NCBI GenBank assembly: GCA_017555925.1
Contig: JAFZFL010000224.1
Coordinates: 1 to 12,971, forward strand
DNA from: Bacteroidales bacterium
GTDB taxonomy: Bacteria; Bacteroidota; Bacteroidia; Bacteroidales; UBA932
Length of the DNA: 12,971 nucleotides
Direction of reading: 5' to 3'
The notes below the pieces were generated by a model that was given only the letters and a program-made list of their open reading frames with translations, was not told where the DNA came from and searched no databases. Shown here piece after piece: positions 1 to 7,057 of the stretch; position 1 is the first letter of the stretch; each line of letters opens with the position of its first letter. A program made the translations under genes and the position numbers.

Positions 1-109
1 CTATTGTTGTATTGATGTAACCACCGGCCCTGTTTATCAAAAGAATCTCTCTCTCCAAAGAATACTCAAGATTTACAAGTTCCTCTTTATTAAATTCCAA
101 ATAAGCCAT
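1..109 (-). CDS. Glycogen debranching enzyme, N-terminal fragment (5' end only)
   Basis: The reverse strand opens with ATG at 107-109 and reads without a stop to the window edge (36 codons). The fragment starts MAYLEFNKEELVNLEY and continues with SLEREILLINRAGGYINTT. This resembles the N-terminus of Bacteroidales amylo-alpha-1,6-glucosidase-type debranching enzymes, which begin with a short M-x-Y-L-x-F-[DN]-K segment followed by a REIL-x-[TI]-N-[KR]-x-G-x-Y motif. Family members remove alpha-1,6 branches during glycogen breakdown. The catalytic domain lies outside the window, so the call rests on this short N-terminus and on the adjacent branching enzyme gene. It lies 32 bases downstream of the glgB stop and has its own promoter at 132-162, so it may be transcribed with glgB, independently, or both. 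Confidence 0.72.
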   Translation of the reverse strand, partial: MAYLEFNKEELVNLEYSLEREILLINRAGGYINTTI

Positions 110-131
110 TTTAACTATTTTTTTTACGGCG

Positions 132-162
132 CAAAGATAGTTTATTTTTTGCGCAAAACAAA
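132..162 (-). promoter_or_regulatory. Bacteroidota-type promoter for the debranching enzyme gene
   Basis: On the reverse strand a TTTG box (159-162) is followed after exactly 19 bases by TATCTTTG (132-139), matching the Bacteroidota sigma-ABfr consensus of TTTG near -33 and TAnnTTTG near -7. The -7 box ends 22 bases before the ATG. The promoter overlaps the last codons of glgB, so the debranching enzyme can be expressed separately from the xse-glgB transcript. Confidence 0.7.
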
Positions 163-2115
163 AGCACTTCTTGAAGGTAAATACAATGAAAGGAAATTAT
201 CATCTCCTTGAGGCATTGTAAAATGCGCTGAGCGTCTGTTATTGCGCTCAAAGCCGTTGAATTCTGTCCAATCAGTATCCAAAATAATTTTGTACTCGCC
301 AGGAGCCGCCTTCACAAAATAGTTCTCATACGAATTGGAAGGACTGAAATTGAATACAAAAATATAGCCGTTGCGCTCCAGTACCAGAATCTGTTTTTGC
401 TCATCATTATATACAGAAATTGGAGATTTTGACAATACTTTTTTCTTCTTCAAGAAATTTATCATTGATTTTTCAAACGCCATAAGTTTGCCATACCTCA
501 AAAACGGACTCTCACATAGCGACCACTGGCGTCTTGCATACAGATACGACCACTCATTGCCCTCCCTTGGAAAATCTATCCATTCCGGATGTCCGAACTC
601 ATTGCCCATAAATGTGAGGTAGCCATTGCCGGCAGTGGCAGCCGTAAGCAACCTTATCATTTTATGCAGTGCTATACCTCTGTCTACCACAAGGCTTTGC
701 GACTCAAGATTCATACTCGTATACATCTCCTTATCTATGAGTCTGAATATTATGGTTTTGTCGCCAACCATCGCCTGATCATGACACTCAGCATAACTTA
801 TTGTCTTTTCGTCGGCCCTTTTATTGGTAAGTTCATACCACATGTTGCATACATTCCAATGTTCATCACTTACCTCCTTTATCCATTTGATCCAATAGTC
901 TGCAACACCCATACTCATTCTGAAGTCAAAGCCGGTACCATACTCTGCAACCGGAGCAGCCAATCCCGGCATACCGCTCATATCCTCCGCTATTGTAAAG
1001 GCTGTCGGCTTTATCTCCTTTACAAGCATATTTGCCAATCCGAGATAGATTATAGCATCTTCATCTGTATTGCCGCTGAAATAATCTTCATACGAAACAA
1101 AGCACTGCTCCAGACCGTGATTCCAGTACAACATGCTTGTAATGCCATCAAAACGAAAACCGTCGAGATTATACTCCTCCATCCAGAATTTGCAGTTGCT
1201 CAACAGAAACTGAAGCGTCTCATATCTGCCATAGTTGAAACACCTTGTACCCCAGGCAGGATGATCCCCTTTTGGTCCTTCGTGAAAATATGGCACTCCA
1301 CCGGAGCCATCTATATTGCTCAACCCCTCAAGTTCATTCTTTACCGCATGCGAATGTACAATATCCATAATGACAGCTATACCCAATGAGTGCGCTGTAT
1401 CTACAAGCTCCTTAAACTCCTCAGGCGTTCCAAAACGGGAACTCAAAGCAAAGAAATTTGATACCTGATAACCGAATGACCCATAATAAGGATGCTCCTG
1501 CAAAGCCATTATCTGCAATGTATTATAGCCCATCTCGGCCACATGCGGCAAAACATTCTTTGTAAAATTACGGAAAGACGCCACCGCAAGCTCCTCCCCT
1601 GCCATTCCAATATGTGTCTCATAAATGAATGGATTCTCTATCTTTTTTGCAAACTTGTGCTTCCACACATAAGGCTCCTCCGGTTGCCATATCTGAGCGG
1701 CAAAAAGGTAGGTCTTTTTATCCTGTACACATCTTGTTGCATATGATGGCAATCTCTCTCCATCCCCACCATTCCAGTAGACGTGCCACTTGAACAGATC
1801 GGCATGTTTCACACTCTCCAAAGGCAGCTTAAGCTCCCAATTTCCACCCCCGATATTCTGCATGCTATACTGCGGCAACTGCTGCCATTTGTTAAAATCG
1901 CCCACCACATAAATTGCAGTGGCATTTGGAGCATACTCCCTGAACACCCAACAATCCTTCTCCTTATGAACACCATAATAGAGATGATTGTTAATTGAAT
2001 CTGTAAGTCTTTTGCCATAGCCAGCAAGTTCGTTCCTCCTTATTACCAACTGCATATACCTGTTGGTAATCTGTTTTTTAAAGGGCTCCAAATATGCATC
2101 GTTATCAAATATCAT
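142..2115 (-). CDS. glgB: 1,4-alpha-glucan branching enzyme (glycogen branching enzyme)
   Basis: GlgB cuts alpha-1,4 glucan chains and re-attaches them through alpha-1,6 links, creating the branches of glycogen in the cytoplasm. The 657-residue protein has an N-terminal CBM48-like module around residues 55-140 (REYAPNATAIYVVGDFNKW at 59-77). A GH13 (alpha/beta)8 barrel follows, with region I DIVHSH at 251-256, DGFRFD at 318-323 (D323 as nucleophile), TIAED at 374-378 (E377 as acid/base) and ECHD at 443-446 (D446). All three catalytic acids are present. The short N-terminus and motif wording resemble the eukaryote-like GBE1 type more than the longer E. coli GlgB. Transcription comes from xseA/xseB upstream (11-base gap), and a debranching enzyme gene follows. 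The start at 2115 is an ATG with only an A/T-rich leader and no clear Shine-Dalgarno sequence. Confidence 0.95.
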   Translation of the reverse strand: MIFDNDAYLEPFKKQITNRYMQLVIRRNELAGYGKRLTDSINNHLYYGVHKEKDCWVFREYAPNATAIYVVGDFNKWQQLPQYSMQNIGGGNWELKLPLESVKHADLFKWHVYWNGGDGERLPSYATRCVQDKKTYLFAAQIWQPEEPYVWKHKFAKKIENPFIYETHIGMAGEELAVASFRNFTKNVLPHVAEMGYNTLQIMALQEHPYYGSFGYQVSNFFALSSRFGTPEEFKELVDTAHSLGIAVIMDIVHSHAVKNELEGLSNIDGSGGVPYFHEGPKGDHPAWGTRCFNYGRYETLQFLLSNCKFWMEEYNLDGFRFDGITSMLYWNHGLEQCFVSYEDYFSGNTDEDAIIYLGLANMLVKEIKPTAFTIAEDMSGMPGLAAPVAEYGTGFDFRMSMGVADYWIKWIKEVSDEHWNVCNMWYELTNKRADEKTISYAECHDQAMVGDKTIIFRLIDKEMYTSMNLESQSLVVDRGIALHKMIRLLTAATAGNGYLTFMGNEFGHPEWIDFPREGNEWSYLYARRQWSLCESPFLRYGKLMAFEKSMINFLKKKKVLSKSPISVYNDEQKQILVLERNGYIFVFNFSPSNSYENYFVKAAPGEYKIILDTDWTEFNGFERNNRRSAHFTMPQGDDNFLSLYLPSRSAFVLRKK

Positions 2116-2126
2116 AACCGGTAATT

Positions 2127-2318
2127 TTAATTCAATATTGATTCAAAACTCTCTTTATAGCCATTAAGCTCCTTTTTACAGAACTCTATAAGCGAAGCTG
2201 CCTCCTTCAGACACTCTCCAATCTTATCAAGAGAGGTCTCCTGACTCTCCATCAGCTTTACAATCTCTTCCAGACGGGCATACGCCTCATCATAACTCAT
2301 CTTTTCTGCTCTATCCAT
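2127..2318 (-). CDS. xseB: Exodeoxyribonuclease VII small subunit
   Basis: XseB is the small helical subunit that binds XseA in large excess to form exonuclease VII, which degrades single-stranded DNA to oligonucleotides. The 63-residue product has the typical family layout: a YDEAYARLEEIV segment near the start, then an acidic SQETSLDKIGECLKEA stretch and a C-terminal helix ending in CKKELNGY. Length is normal for XseB. It lies 12 bases downstream of the xseA stop and 11 bases upstream of glgB, so it is very probably co-transcribed with both. An in-frame internal ATG at codon 7 (2298-2300, before SYDEAY) follows an AGAAAAG stretch and is an alternative start; either choice keeps the whole conserved domain. 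Confidence 0.93.
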   Translation of the reverse strand: MDRAEKMSYDEAYARLEEIVKLMESQETSLDKIGECLKEAASLIEFCKKELNGYKESFESILN

Positions 2319-2330
2319 CTTTAACTCATT

Positions 2331-3554
2331 TTATTTCTGACACTTGTCCCCATCACGCCTCCTGCTCCTCACAACAATATCCAGATCCACAACGCCATCA
2401 CCCATAAAGAGTCTGATCTTTCCGCTGTCGGGAAGGTCATTAACAGAAACAACACGTCTACCACTCTCCAGTTGAGCCAACATATAACCGCGCTCCAACA
2501 GAACTCCCGGATCCAGCGCACCCATTTTAAGCTCCACAAATTTAAGCTTATTCTCCCTATCCATTACCATTGTGCGCCAAGAATTTTTCAATCTGTCGGC
2601 CAATCTTGCCAAAATGCTCTCCTGTAAAACTATTTTTGCTGTCACAGCCATTCTGCACCTCTGGCAGAGAGCATCAAGACGCGCCTCCTGCTCCATATAG
2701 AGGCCAATAATAAAATCGGCCACAGCAGTAGGCGTCTTGCACGAAGTGTGCGCCACCATATCAGCCACATGAAAATCATGGTCATGTCCTACACCCACAA
2801 TTACCGGAAGAGGGAATTGCGCAATATTGAGAGCAAGATCATAATCATCATAACAGGCCAGTTCCAAGGCACTTCCACCACCTCTTACAATTACAACAGC
2901 ATCAAAATTTCCGCTTCCCGACAGTTCACCGACCACCTTTTCCAGAGCAGATATTATGGATTTGGGAGCGTCACCACCCTGCATTGACGCAGAAAAGAGC
3001 TGGGTGTCTATATTAACCCCACTCTCTTCAAAGGAGATATGCTTCATAAAATCCCTATAACCTGCTGCTGTAGGAGATGAGACAATTGCCAGACGTTTGG
3101 GCAGGGTTGTCAAAGGTAACTGCCCGTTGATATCAAACATCCCCTCCTGCTGCAATCTTCGGATTACTCTCTGGCGCTCCAATTCAAGCTCACCAATCGT
3201 ATAGGAGGGATCTATATCAAGAATATTGAGAGAAAGGCCATATACTACAGAGTACTGCACCTGCACCTTAAGCAGCACACGCATACCTGCAGAGAGCGAA
3301 GCTCCGGCTGTGGAGGTAAAATATGGTATAAGCATTGCTGCCGTCCTGCTCCATATTGTTGCCCTGGCCTTTGCAGTTACTGTCTTGCCATCCTGGTCAT
3401 AATCTACCAGTTCAAGATACCAGTGACCGGTTGAATTACCCTTTACCTCCCCTATCTCCGCTGTTATCCAAACCAGACCCGCCACAGCATTATCAACTGC
3501 CATTTTTAGTCTCTGCTGCAATTGGCCCAATGAAATCTTCTCTTTCTCTTCCAT
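2331..3554 (-). CDS. xseA: Exodeoxyribonuclease VII large subunit
   Basis: XseA is the catalytic subunit of exonuclease VII, which acts on single-stranded DNA ends in repair. The 407-residue protein has an N-terminal OB-fold (about residues 8-110) containing the family motif WITAEIGEVKGNSTGHWYLEL. The catalytic domain follows from about 120: LAIVSSPTAAGYRDF at 155-169, IVRGGGS at 222-228 (R224) and GVGHDHD at 254-260 (H257, D260), with CKTPTAVADF just after. D168, R224, H257 and D260 correspond by motif position to the essential E. coli residues D155, R205, H238 and D241, so the enzyme should be active. The C-terminal coiled-coil part is shorter than in E. coli (456 residues). A GGAG sequence precedes the ATG at 3554. 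It is the first gene of an apparent xseA-xseB-glgB unit and is divergent from engB, with 74 bases between the start codons. Confidence 0.96.
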   Translation of the reverse strand: MEEKEKISLGQLQQRLKMAVDNAVAGLVWITAEIGEVKGNSTGHWYLELVDYDQDGKTVTAKARATIWSRTAAMLIPYFTSTAGASLSAGMRVLLKVQVQYSVVYGLSLNILDIDPSYTIGELELERQRVIRRLQQEGMFDINGQLPLTTLPKRLAIVSSPTAAGYRDFMKHISFEESGVNIDTQLFSASMQGGDAPKSIISALEKVVGELSGSGNFDAVVIVRGGGSALELACYDDYDLALNIAQFPLPVIVGVGHDHDFHVADMVAHTSCKTPTAVADFIIGLYMEQEARLDALCQRCRMAVTAKIVLQESILARLADRLKNSWRTMVMDRENKLKFVELKMGALDPGVLLERGYMLAQLESGRRVVSVNDLPDSGKIRLFMGDGVVDLDIVVRSRRRDGDKCQK

Positions 3555-3603
3555 TCTTTCTCCAAAAATTTCTTAAAAGTACAATTATTTTGCATATCTT
3601 TAG

Positions 3604-3611
3604 TACATTTG
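3604..3611 (+). promoter_or_regulatory. -7 element of the engB promoter
   Basis: TACATTTG fits TAnnTTTG and ends 17 bases before the engB ATG. A second, weaker -7-like box (TATCTTTA, 3595-3602) lies just upstream. No TTTG is found at the ideal 19-base distance, so only the -7 half is supported. Confidence 0.45.
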
Positions 3612-3628
3612 CAATAAAAATTAGGAAA

Positions 3629-4243
3629 ATGAGAATTACCAAAGCGGTTTTTGCAGGAAGCAGCGAAAAATTAAGTGACAGACCCAAAGCCAGATTTCAT
3701 GAATTTGCCTTCATAGGCAGATCGAATGTGGGCAAATCTTCACTTATCAATATGCTGTGTGGTGTAAGCAAACTTGCAAAGACCTCTGCCACTCCGGGTA
3801 AAACCCTGCTTATAAATCATTTTCTGATAAATGACTCCTGGTATCTTGTAGATTTGCCCGGATACGGATATGCAAAGATCTCCCAGAAGGGAAGGGAAAA
3901 GCTTACCAATATGATTAACACATACGTAAGCAAATCGGAGGAACTGGCCCTGCTCTTTGTACTTCTCGATTCACGCCTCCCTATCCAGAAGATTGATCTT
4001 GATTTTCTTATTGCACTTGGTGAGGCTCAAATTCCATTTGCCATAATATTTACCAAAGGTGACAAACTTGGAAAGACAGCCCTTGCCAACCAGATAGAGA
4101 AGAATAAAAAAACTCTGCTTGAGTATTGGGAGGAGTTACCTCCTGTCTTTGTAACATCATCAGAGAACGGCTTGGGCAAGGAGGAAGTACTGTCATACAT
4201 TGAAGAGACGCTTGATATTGTGAAGAAGAGTAACAGTTTTTGA
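3629..4243 (+). CDS. engB: Ribosome-biogenesis GTPase EngB/YsxC
   Basis: EngB (YihA/YsxC) is a TRAFAC-class GTPase needed for late assembly of the large ribosomal subunit. The 204-residue protein is of normal family length. It carries G1 GRSNVGKS at 30-37, the G2 threonine in TSATPGKT (52-59), G3 DLPG at 75-78, G4 TKGD at 142-145 and G5 TSSE at 176-179, so every nucleotide-binding motif is intact. The frame stays open upstream to about 3335, but that stretch lies antisense to xseA and contains the promoter. The ATG at 3629, directly before RITKAVFAGSS, matches the usual N-terminus. It is divergent from xseA, and prs follows 57 bases downstream. Confidence 0.95.
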   Translation: MRITKAVFAGSSEKLSDRPKARFHEFAFIGRSNVGKSSLINMLCGVSKLAKTSATPGKTLLINHFLINDSWYLVDLPGYGYAKISQKGREKLTNMINTYVSKSEELALLFVLLDSRLPIQKIDLDFLIALGEAQIPFAIIFTKGDKLGKTALANQIEKNKKTLLEYWEELPPVFVTSSENGLGKEEVLSYIEETLDIVKKSNSF

Positions 4244-4244
4244 T

Positions 4245-4252
4245 TAAATTTG
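4245..4252 (+). promoter_or_regulatory. Possible -7 element for prs
   Basis: TAAATTTG fits TAnnTTTG and lies immediately after the engB stop, 48 bases before the prs ATG. There is no TTTG at the 19-base position; the nearest TTG is 24 bases upstream. The leader that would follow is A-rich (for example CTTAAACAATATAAACACAC) and has no Shine-Dalgarno sequence, a pattern common for well-expressed Bacteroidota genes. Confidence 0.4.
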
Positions 4253-4300
4253 TAAACCGGAACTTAAAATTAAAACACTTAAACAATATAAACACACACT

Positions 4301-5251
4301 ATGGATCACACTCATACTATTAAAGTATTCTCTTGTAGAGGTTCAAGACCTATAGCAGAGAAGATTGCACAAGCCCTAAAATTGGAGTTGGGCAAATCTG
4401 AAGTTACAGTATTCAGCGACGGCGAGTTCCAACCAGCTTTCAATGAGAGCGTAAGAGGTGCTACCGTATTTATCGTACAATCTACTTATCCGCCTGTAGA
4501 GAACCTTTTTGAGCTTCTGCTTATGATTGATGCGGCAAAGAGAGCATCTGCCTATAAGGTTATTGCAGTTATGCCATACTTCGGATGGGCAAGACAAGAC
4601 AGAAAAGACCGTCCAAGAGTTTCAATTGGAGCAAAAATGGTTGCAAACATGCTTGGAGCTGCAGGTTGTGACAGAGTTATGACAGTAGATCTTCACGCAG
4701 ACCAGATTCAAGGATTCTTCGACTTCCCTGTGGATCACATCTACGCAAGTTCTATCTTCCTTCCATACTTGAGAAGCCTTAATATGGAGAATATCTCAAT
4801 TGCTGCTCCTGATATGGGTGGTGCAAAGAGAGCAAATGCCTACTCACGTATTCTTGGTTGTCCGCTTATCGTTTGCCACAAATCAAGAGAGAGAGCTAAC
4901 GTTGTTGGTTCAATGACTGCAATTGGAGAGGTTGAAGGCAGAAACATCATCATCATTGATGATATGGTAGATACAGCAGGTACTTTAACAAAAGCAGCCA
5001 ATATGCTTATGGAGAAGGGAGCCCTTTCTGTAAGAGCATTGGCTACACATGCAGTACTATCGGGTGCCGCTTATGAGAACATTGCAAACTCGCAATTGGC
5101 AGAACTTATTGTAACTGATACAATTCCTTTACGTCCTGCACCTGGTGCAGATACTTCAAAGATCAGGGTTATCTCTATTGCAGAACTTATTGGTGATGTA
5201 ATTGACAAAGTATACAACTACAAATCAATTACTCCTACTTTTGTATTCTAA
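4301..5251 (+). CDS. prs: Ribose-phosphate pyrophosphokinase (PRPP synthetase)
   Basis: Prs makes 5-phosphoribosyl-1-pyrophosphate from ribose 5-phosphate and ATP, feeding purine, pyrimidine, NAD, histidine and tryptophan synthesis in the cytoplasm. The 316-residue protein is of typical class I length. It shows FSDGE at 38-42, the ATP-binding flexible-loop motif PYFGWARQDRK at 92-102, the PRPP synthetase signature DLHADQIQGFF at 130-140, and the ribose-5-phosphate loop IDDMVDTAGT at 219-228 with acidic residues D220, D221 and D224. The ATG at 4301 follows an A-rich leader without Shine-Dalgarno. Transcription ends at the strong hairpin at 5270-5317. Its product PRPP is a substrate upstream of NAD synthesis, and nadE follows, although the terminator separates the two. 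Confidence 0.97.
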   Translation: MDHTHTIKVFSCRGSRPIAEKIAQALKLELGKSEVTVFSDGEFQPAFNESVRGATVFIVQSTYPPVENLFELLLMIDAAKRASAYKVIAVMPYFGWARQDRKDRPRVSIGAKMVANMLGAAGCDRVMTVDLHADQIQGFFDFPVDHIYASSIFLPYLRSLNMENISIAAPDMGGAKRANAYSRILGCPLIVCHKSRERANVVGSMTAIGEVEGRNIIIIDDMVDTAGTLTKAANMLMEKGALSVRALATHAVLSGAAYENIANSQLAELIVTDTIPLRPAPGADTSKIRVISIAELIGDVIDKVYNYKSITPTFVF

Positions 5252-5269
5252 AATAGAAATCCATACAAT

Positions 5270-5317
5270 ATGGAGGGTGACTCAAAACGTAATATTTTGT
5301 GTTACCCTCCATTTTTT
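5270..5317 (+). terminator. Intrinsic terminator after prs
   Basis: The arm at 5270-5281 (ATGGAGGGTGAC) pairs with 5301-5312 as twelve pairs including one G-T wobble. After one T-T mismatch, CAAAA (5283-5287) pairs with TTTTG (5295-5299). The stem is followed by a run of six T (5312-5317). It starts 19 bases after the prs stop and is a textbook Rho-independent terminator. Confidence 0.93.
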
Positions 5318-5358
5318 AAAGTTATATGATTTGACAAACAGTTTTCAATACTCCTAAG

Positions 5359-6201
5359 ATGGTTTCCAAAGAGCATAGAATAGAAGATGTGCACAACCTG
5401 TTGGTTGAAGGAATAAAGAATTTTTTCTCTGCAAACGGCAGAGGAAGGGCTGTTATCGGACTCTCGGGAGGATTGGATTCTGCTGTAGTTGCAGCCTTGG
5501 CAGTACAGGCACTTGGAAAGGAGAATATCCATGGACTGATTATGCCAAGCGAATTCTCCACCCTACATTCAATCCAGGATGCTGTTGATCTGGCAGACAA
5601 TCTTGACATTGAATATCATATAATTCCAATAAGTACCATCTACAAGAAGTTCATCAAGGAACTTCAGCCCATTTTTGGCAAAGAGAACAAATGGAATATT
5701 GCAGAGGAGCATTTGCAGACAAGAATCAGGGGCACACTCCTTATGGCCTACGCCAACAAATTCAATGCGCTTCTGCTCAATACTACCAATAAAAGTGAAC
5801 TTAGTGTTGGATATGGAACACTTTATGGCGACCTTGCCGGAGCTATAATGGTGCTTGGAGATCTCTACAAGAGTGATGTATATGAAATGGCCCACCATAT
5901 AAACCGCAGCAGTACCGTAATTCCTGTCTCTTCCATTACCAAAGCGCCATCTGATGAGCTGAGATATGAGCAGAAAGATAATGACACTTTACCTGACTAC
6001 TCCGAGCTTGATCCGCTCCTCTATGCTTTGAATGAAGAGGGCAAAGAGTATGAGCAGCTGCTTGAGGAGGGCTACAATAAAGAGTTGCTTGACAGAACCA
6101 TTTCATTAATGAGCAGAGCTCATATAAAACTGCATCAGACTCCACCTGTTTTGAACATAAGCAGCATGCCTCTTGTTCATAGCAGCAAATGGATTTTATA
6201 A
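5359..6201 (+). CDS. nadE: NAD(+) synthase, stand-alone synthetase type
   Basis: NadE converts deamido-NAD, ATP and an amide donor to NAD, the last step of NAD synthesis. The 280-residue protein consists only of the adenine-nucleotide alpha-hydrolase (N-type ATP pyrophosphatase) domain. It has the PP-loop SGGLDS at 36-41, NTTNKSE at 141-147 with GYGTLYGD at 151-158, and TKAPSDELR at 194-202 followed by KDNDTLPDY. No N-terminal CN-hydrolase (glutaminase) domain is present, and only 41 bases separate the prs terminator from the ATG. It should therefore use free ammonia or a separate donor. The C-terminus (LHQTPPVLNIS then MPLVHSSKW) replaces the usual KR-rich tail. The promoter is not obvious. 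A small membrane-protein gene follows after 15 bases and is probably co-transcribed. Confidence 0.93.
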   Translation: MVSKEHRIEDVHNLLVEGIKNFFSANGRGRAVIGLSGGLDSAVVAALAVQALGKENIHGLIMPSEFSTLHSIQDAVDLADNLDIEYHIIPISTIYKKFIKELQPIFGKENKWNIAEEHLQTRIRGTLLMAYANKFNALLLNTTNKSELSVGYGTLYGDLAGAIMVLGDLYKSDVYEMAHHINRSSTVIPVSSITKAPSDELRYEQKDNDTLPDYSELDPLLYALNEEGKEYEQLLEEGYNKELLDRTISLMSRAHIKLHQTPPVLNISSMPLVHSSKWIL

Positions 6202-6216
6202 ATTACCCTTTATAAC

Positions 6217-6471
6217 ATGAAACTCATTCTACTCTGCATACTTATTGTTGGGATATGTGTATTTCTCCTATGCTTCAACATTATCTTCAGGAAAGATGGA
6301 AAATTTCCTGATACAGAGATTGAACACAATAAAGAGATGCGCAAGCGCGGCATTCAATGTGCAAAAATTGAAGAGAAAAAACTTTGGGGCAAGAAAAACC
6401 GCAAACCAGGCTCTACAGAGGCCGTTGAATGCAGCAGTGATTGCGGGAGCTGTGGCGCAGGATGCCAGTAA
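6217..6471 (+). CDS. Small single-pass membrane protein with Cys-rich tail, function unknown
   Basis: This 84-residue protein starts with a hydrophobic helix (about residues 2-23) followed by a basic RK pair, consistent with a signal anchor or single transmembrane segment. The middle reads KDGKFPDTEIEHNKEMRKRG followed by IQC, resembling a family of short Bacteroidota membrane proteins known to me only by the pattern GKFP, then NK and RG-I-x-C. The tail ECSSDCGSCGAGCQ places cysteines at 72, 76, 79 and 83 (CX3CX2CX3C), with further cysteines at 7, 14, 19 and 48. Such a cluster could bind a metal or iron-sulfur centre, but nothing in the sequence proves this. It starts 15 bases after nadE and converges with the minus-strand peptidase operon, with only 27 bases between the two stop codons. 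Gene reality is likely from position and composition; function is open. Confidence 0.72.
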   Translation: MKLILLCILIVGICVFLLCFNIIFRKDGKFPDTEIEHNKEMRKRGIQCAKIEEKKLWGKKNRKPGSTEAVECSSDCGSCGAGCQ

Positions 6472-6498
6472 ACAGAACCTGACAGAGCTTACAACAGA

Positions 6499-7023
6499 CT
6501 ACTTGTTTCTCAATTCTCGCAGCCTCTTTAGCAAAGAGGGGGAAATTCTCTCTACCAGACCACGGATTGCCATTTTGGAGAGTATACGCATTCTCCACAG
6601 TAAAAGCTGCAACTTGTACCCTGCACTAATGGGCTTTGCTTCTCTATATCCGTTGGCATCAGACTTTAAATAAACGCACTTTACCCTTCCTATAACATCA
6701 CAGGATGAGGCAACTTCTCTCCGTCCTACCACGTTATCACCCCTCAATATGTATCTTTTGCAACCATCCTCAGAGGGAGATGACTTTATATCAATTACTC
6801 GATGCAGTATATGCTTGCCCAGATAACGGAAAAGAAGTATCTCTCCAACTTTTATATTGCAGATAACCGGTTCAAGCAGCACTTCATCAATTTCACTTCT
6901 GAGCAACGGCATCATAGAAAAGCCCTTGACAGAGAAACGCACACTGCGTCCTGCTGCTATCTCCTCCTCTACCCAGTTGAAGAAAAAATCATTTGAGAAC
7001 GTTATCTTAGTTTTCTTTTGCAT
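6499..7023 (-). CDS. S24/S26-family signal-peptidase-like serine protease (soluble)
   Basis: This 174-residue protein carries the signal peptidase I/LexA-type fold motifs: VKGFSMMP at 32-39 with S36 as probable nucleophile, VGEILLFR at 59-66, ILHRVID at 72-78, and YILRGDN at 91-97. The position normally held by the catalytic lysine is HRV (H74), as in the SipW/Sec11-like branch that uses a Ser-His dyad. No N-terminal membrane anchor is visible; the C-terminal third (138-172) is rich in L, R and K and could be amphipathic. The frame stays open to 7101, overlapping the upstream gene, but the ATG at 7023 sits 3 bases after GAGGAG (7027-7032) and gives the usual family N-terminus. ATG 7044 is a second choice. 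It is the last gene of the PqqD-ABC-HprK-like operon and could cleave an exported peptide or leader there; that role is inferred. Confidence 0.8.
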   Translation of the reverse strand: MQKKTKITFSNDFFFNWVEEEIAAGRSVRFSVKGFSMMPLLRSEIDEVLLEPVICNIKVGEILLFRYLGKHILHRVIDIKSSPSEDGCKRYILRGDNVVGRREVASSCDVIGRVKCVYLKSDANGYREAKPISAGYKLQLLLWRMRILSKMAIRGLVERISPSLLKRLRELRNK

Positions 7024-7026
7024 ATA

Positions 7027-7032
7027 CTCCTC
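7027..7032 (-). promoter_or_regulatory. Ribosome binding site deciding the peptidase start
   Basis: The reverse strand reads GAGGAG-TAT-ATG. The spacing (3 bases) is short, but neither the ATG at 7044 nor the far upstream start at 7101 has any Shine-Dalgarno sequence. Confidence 0.5.
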
Positions 7033-7057
7033 ATTTATTGCCATACCGCAAGCCGTT

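Noticed and set aside
589..1389. 266-codon open frame on the plus strand
   Set aside because: It is antisense to the catalytic core of glgB and has no recognisable domain; it is a shadow frame.
3335..3628. 98-codon N-terminal extension of engB
   Set aside because: It lies antisense to the conserved 5' part of xseA and contains the engB -7 element; EngB proteins start near the ATG at 3629.
6245..6673. 142-codon plus-strand frame overlapping the small membrane protein and peptidase genes
   Set aside because: It overlaps two better-supported genes in other frames and shows no family features.
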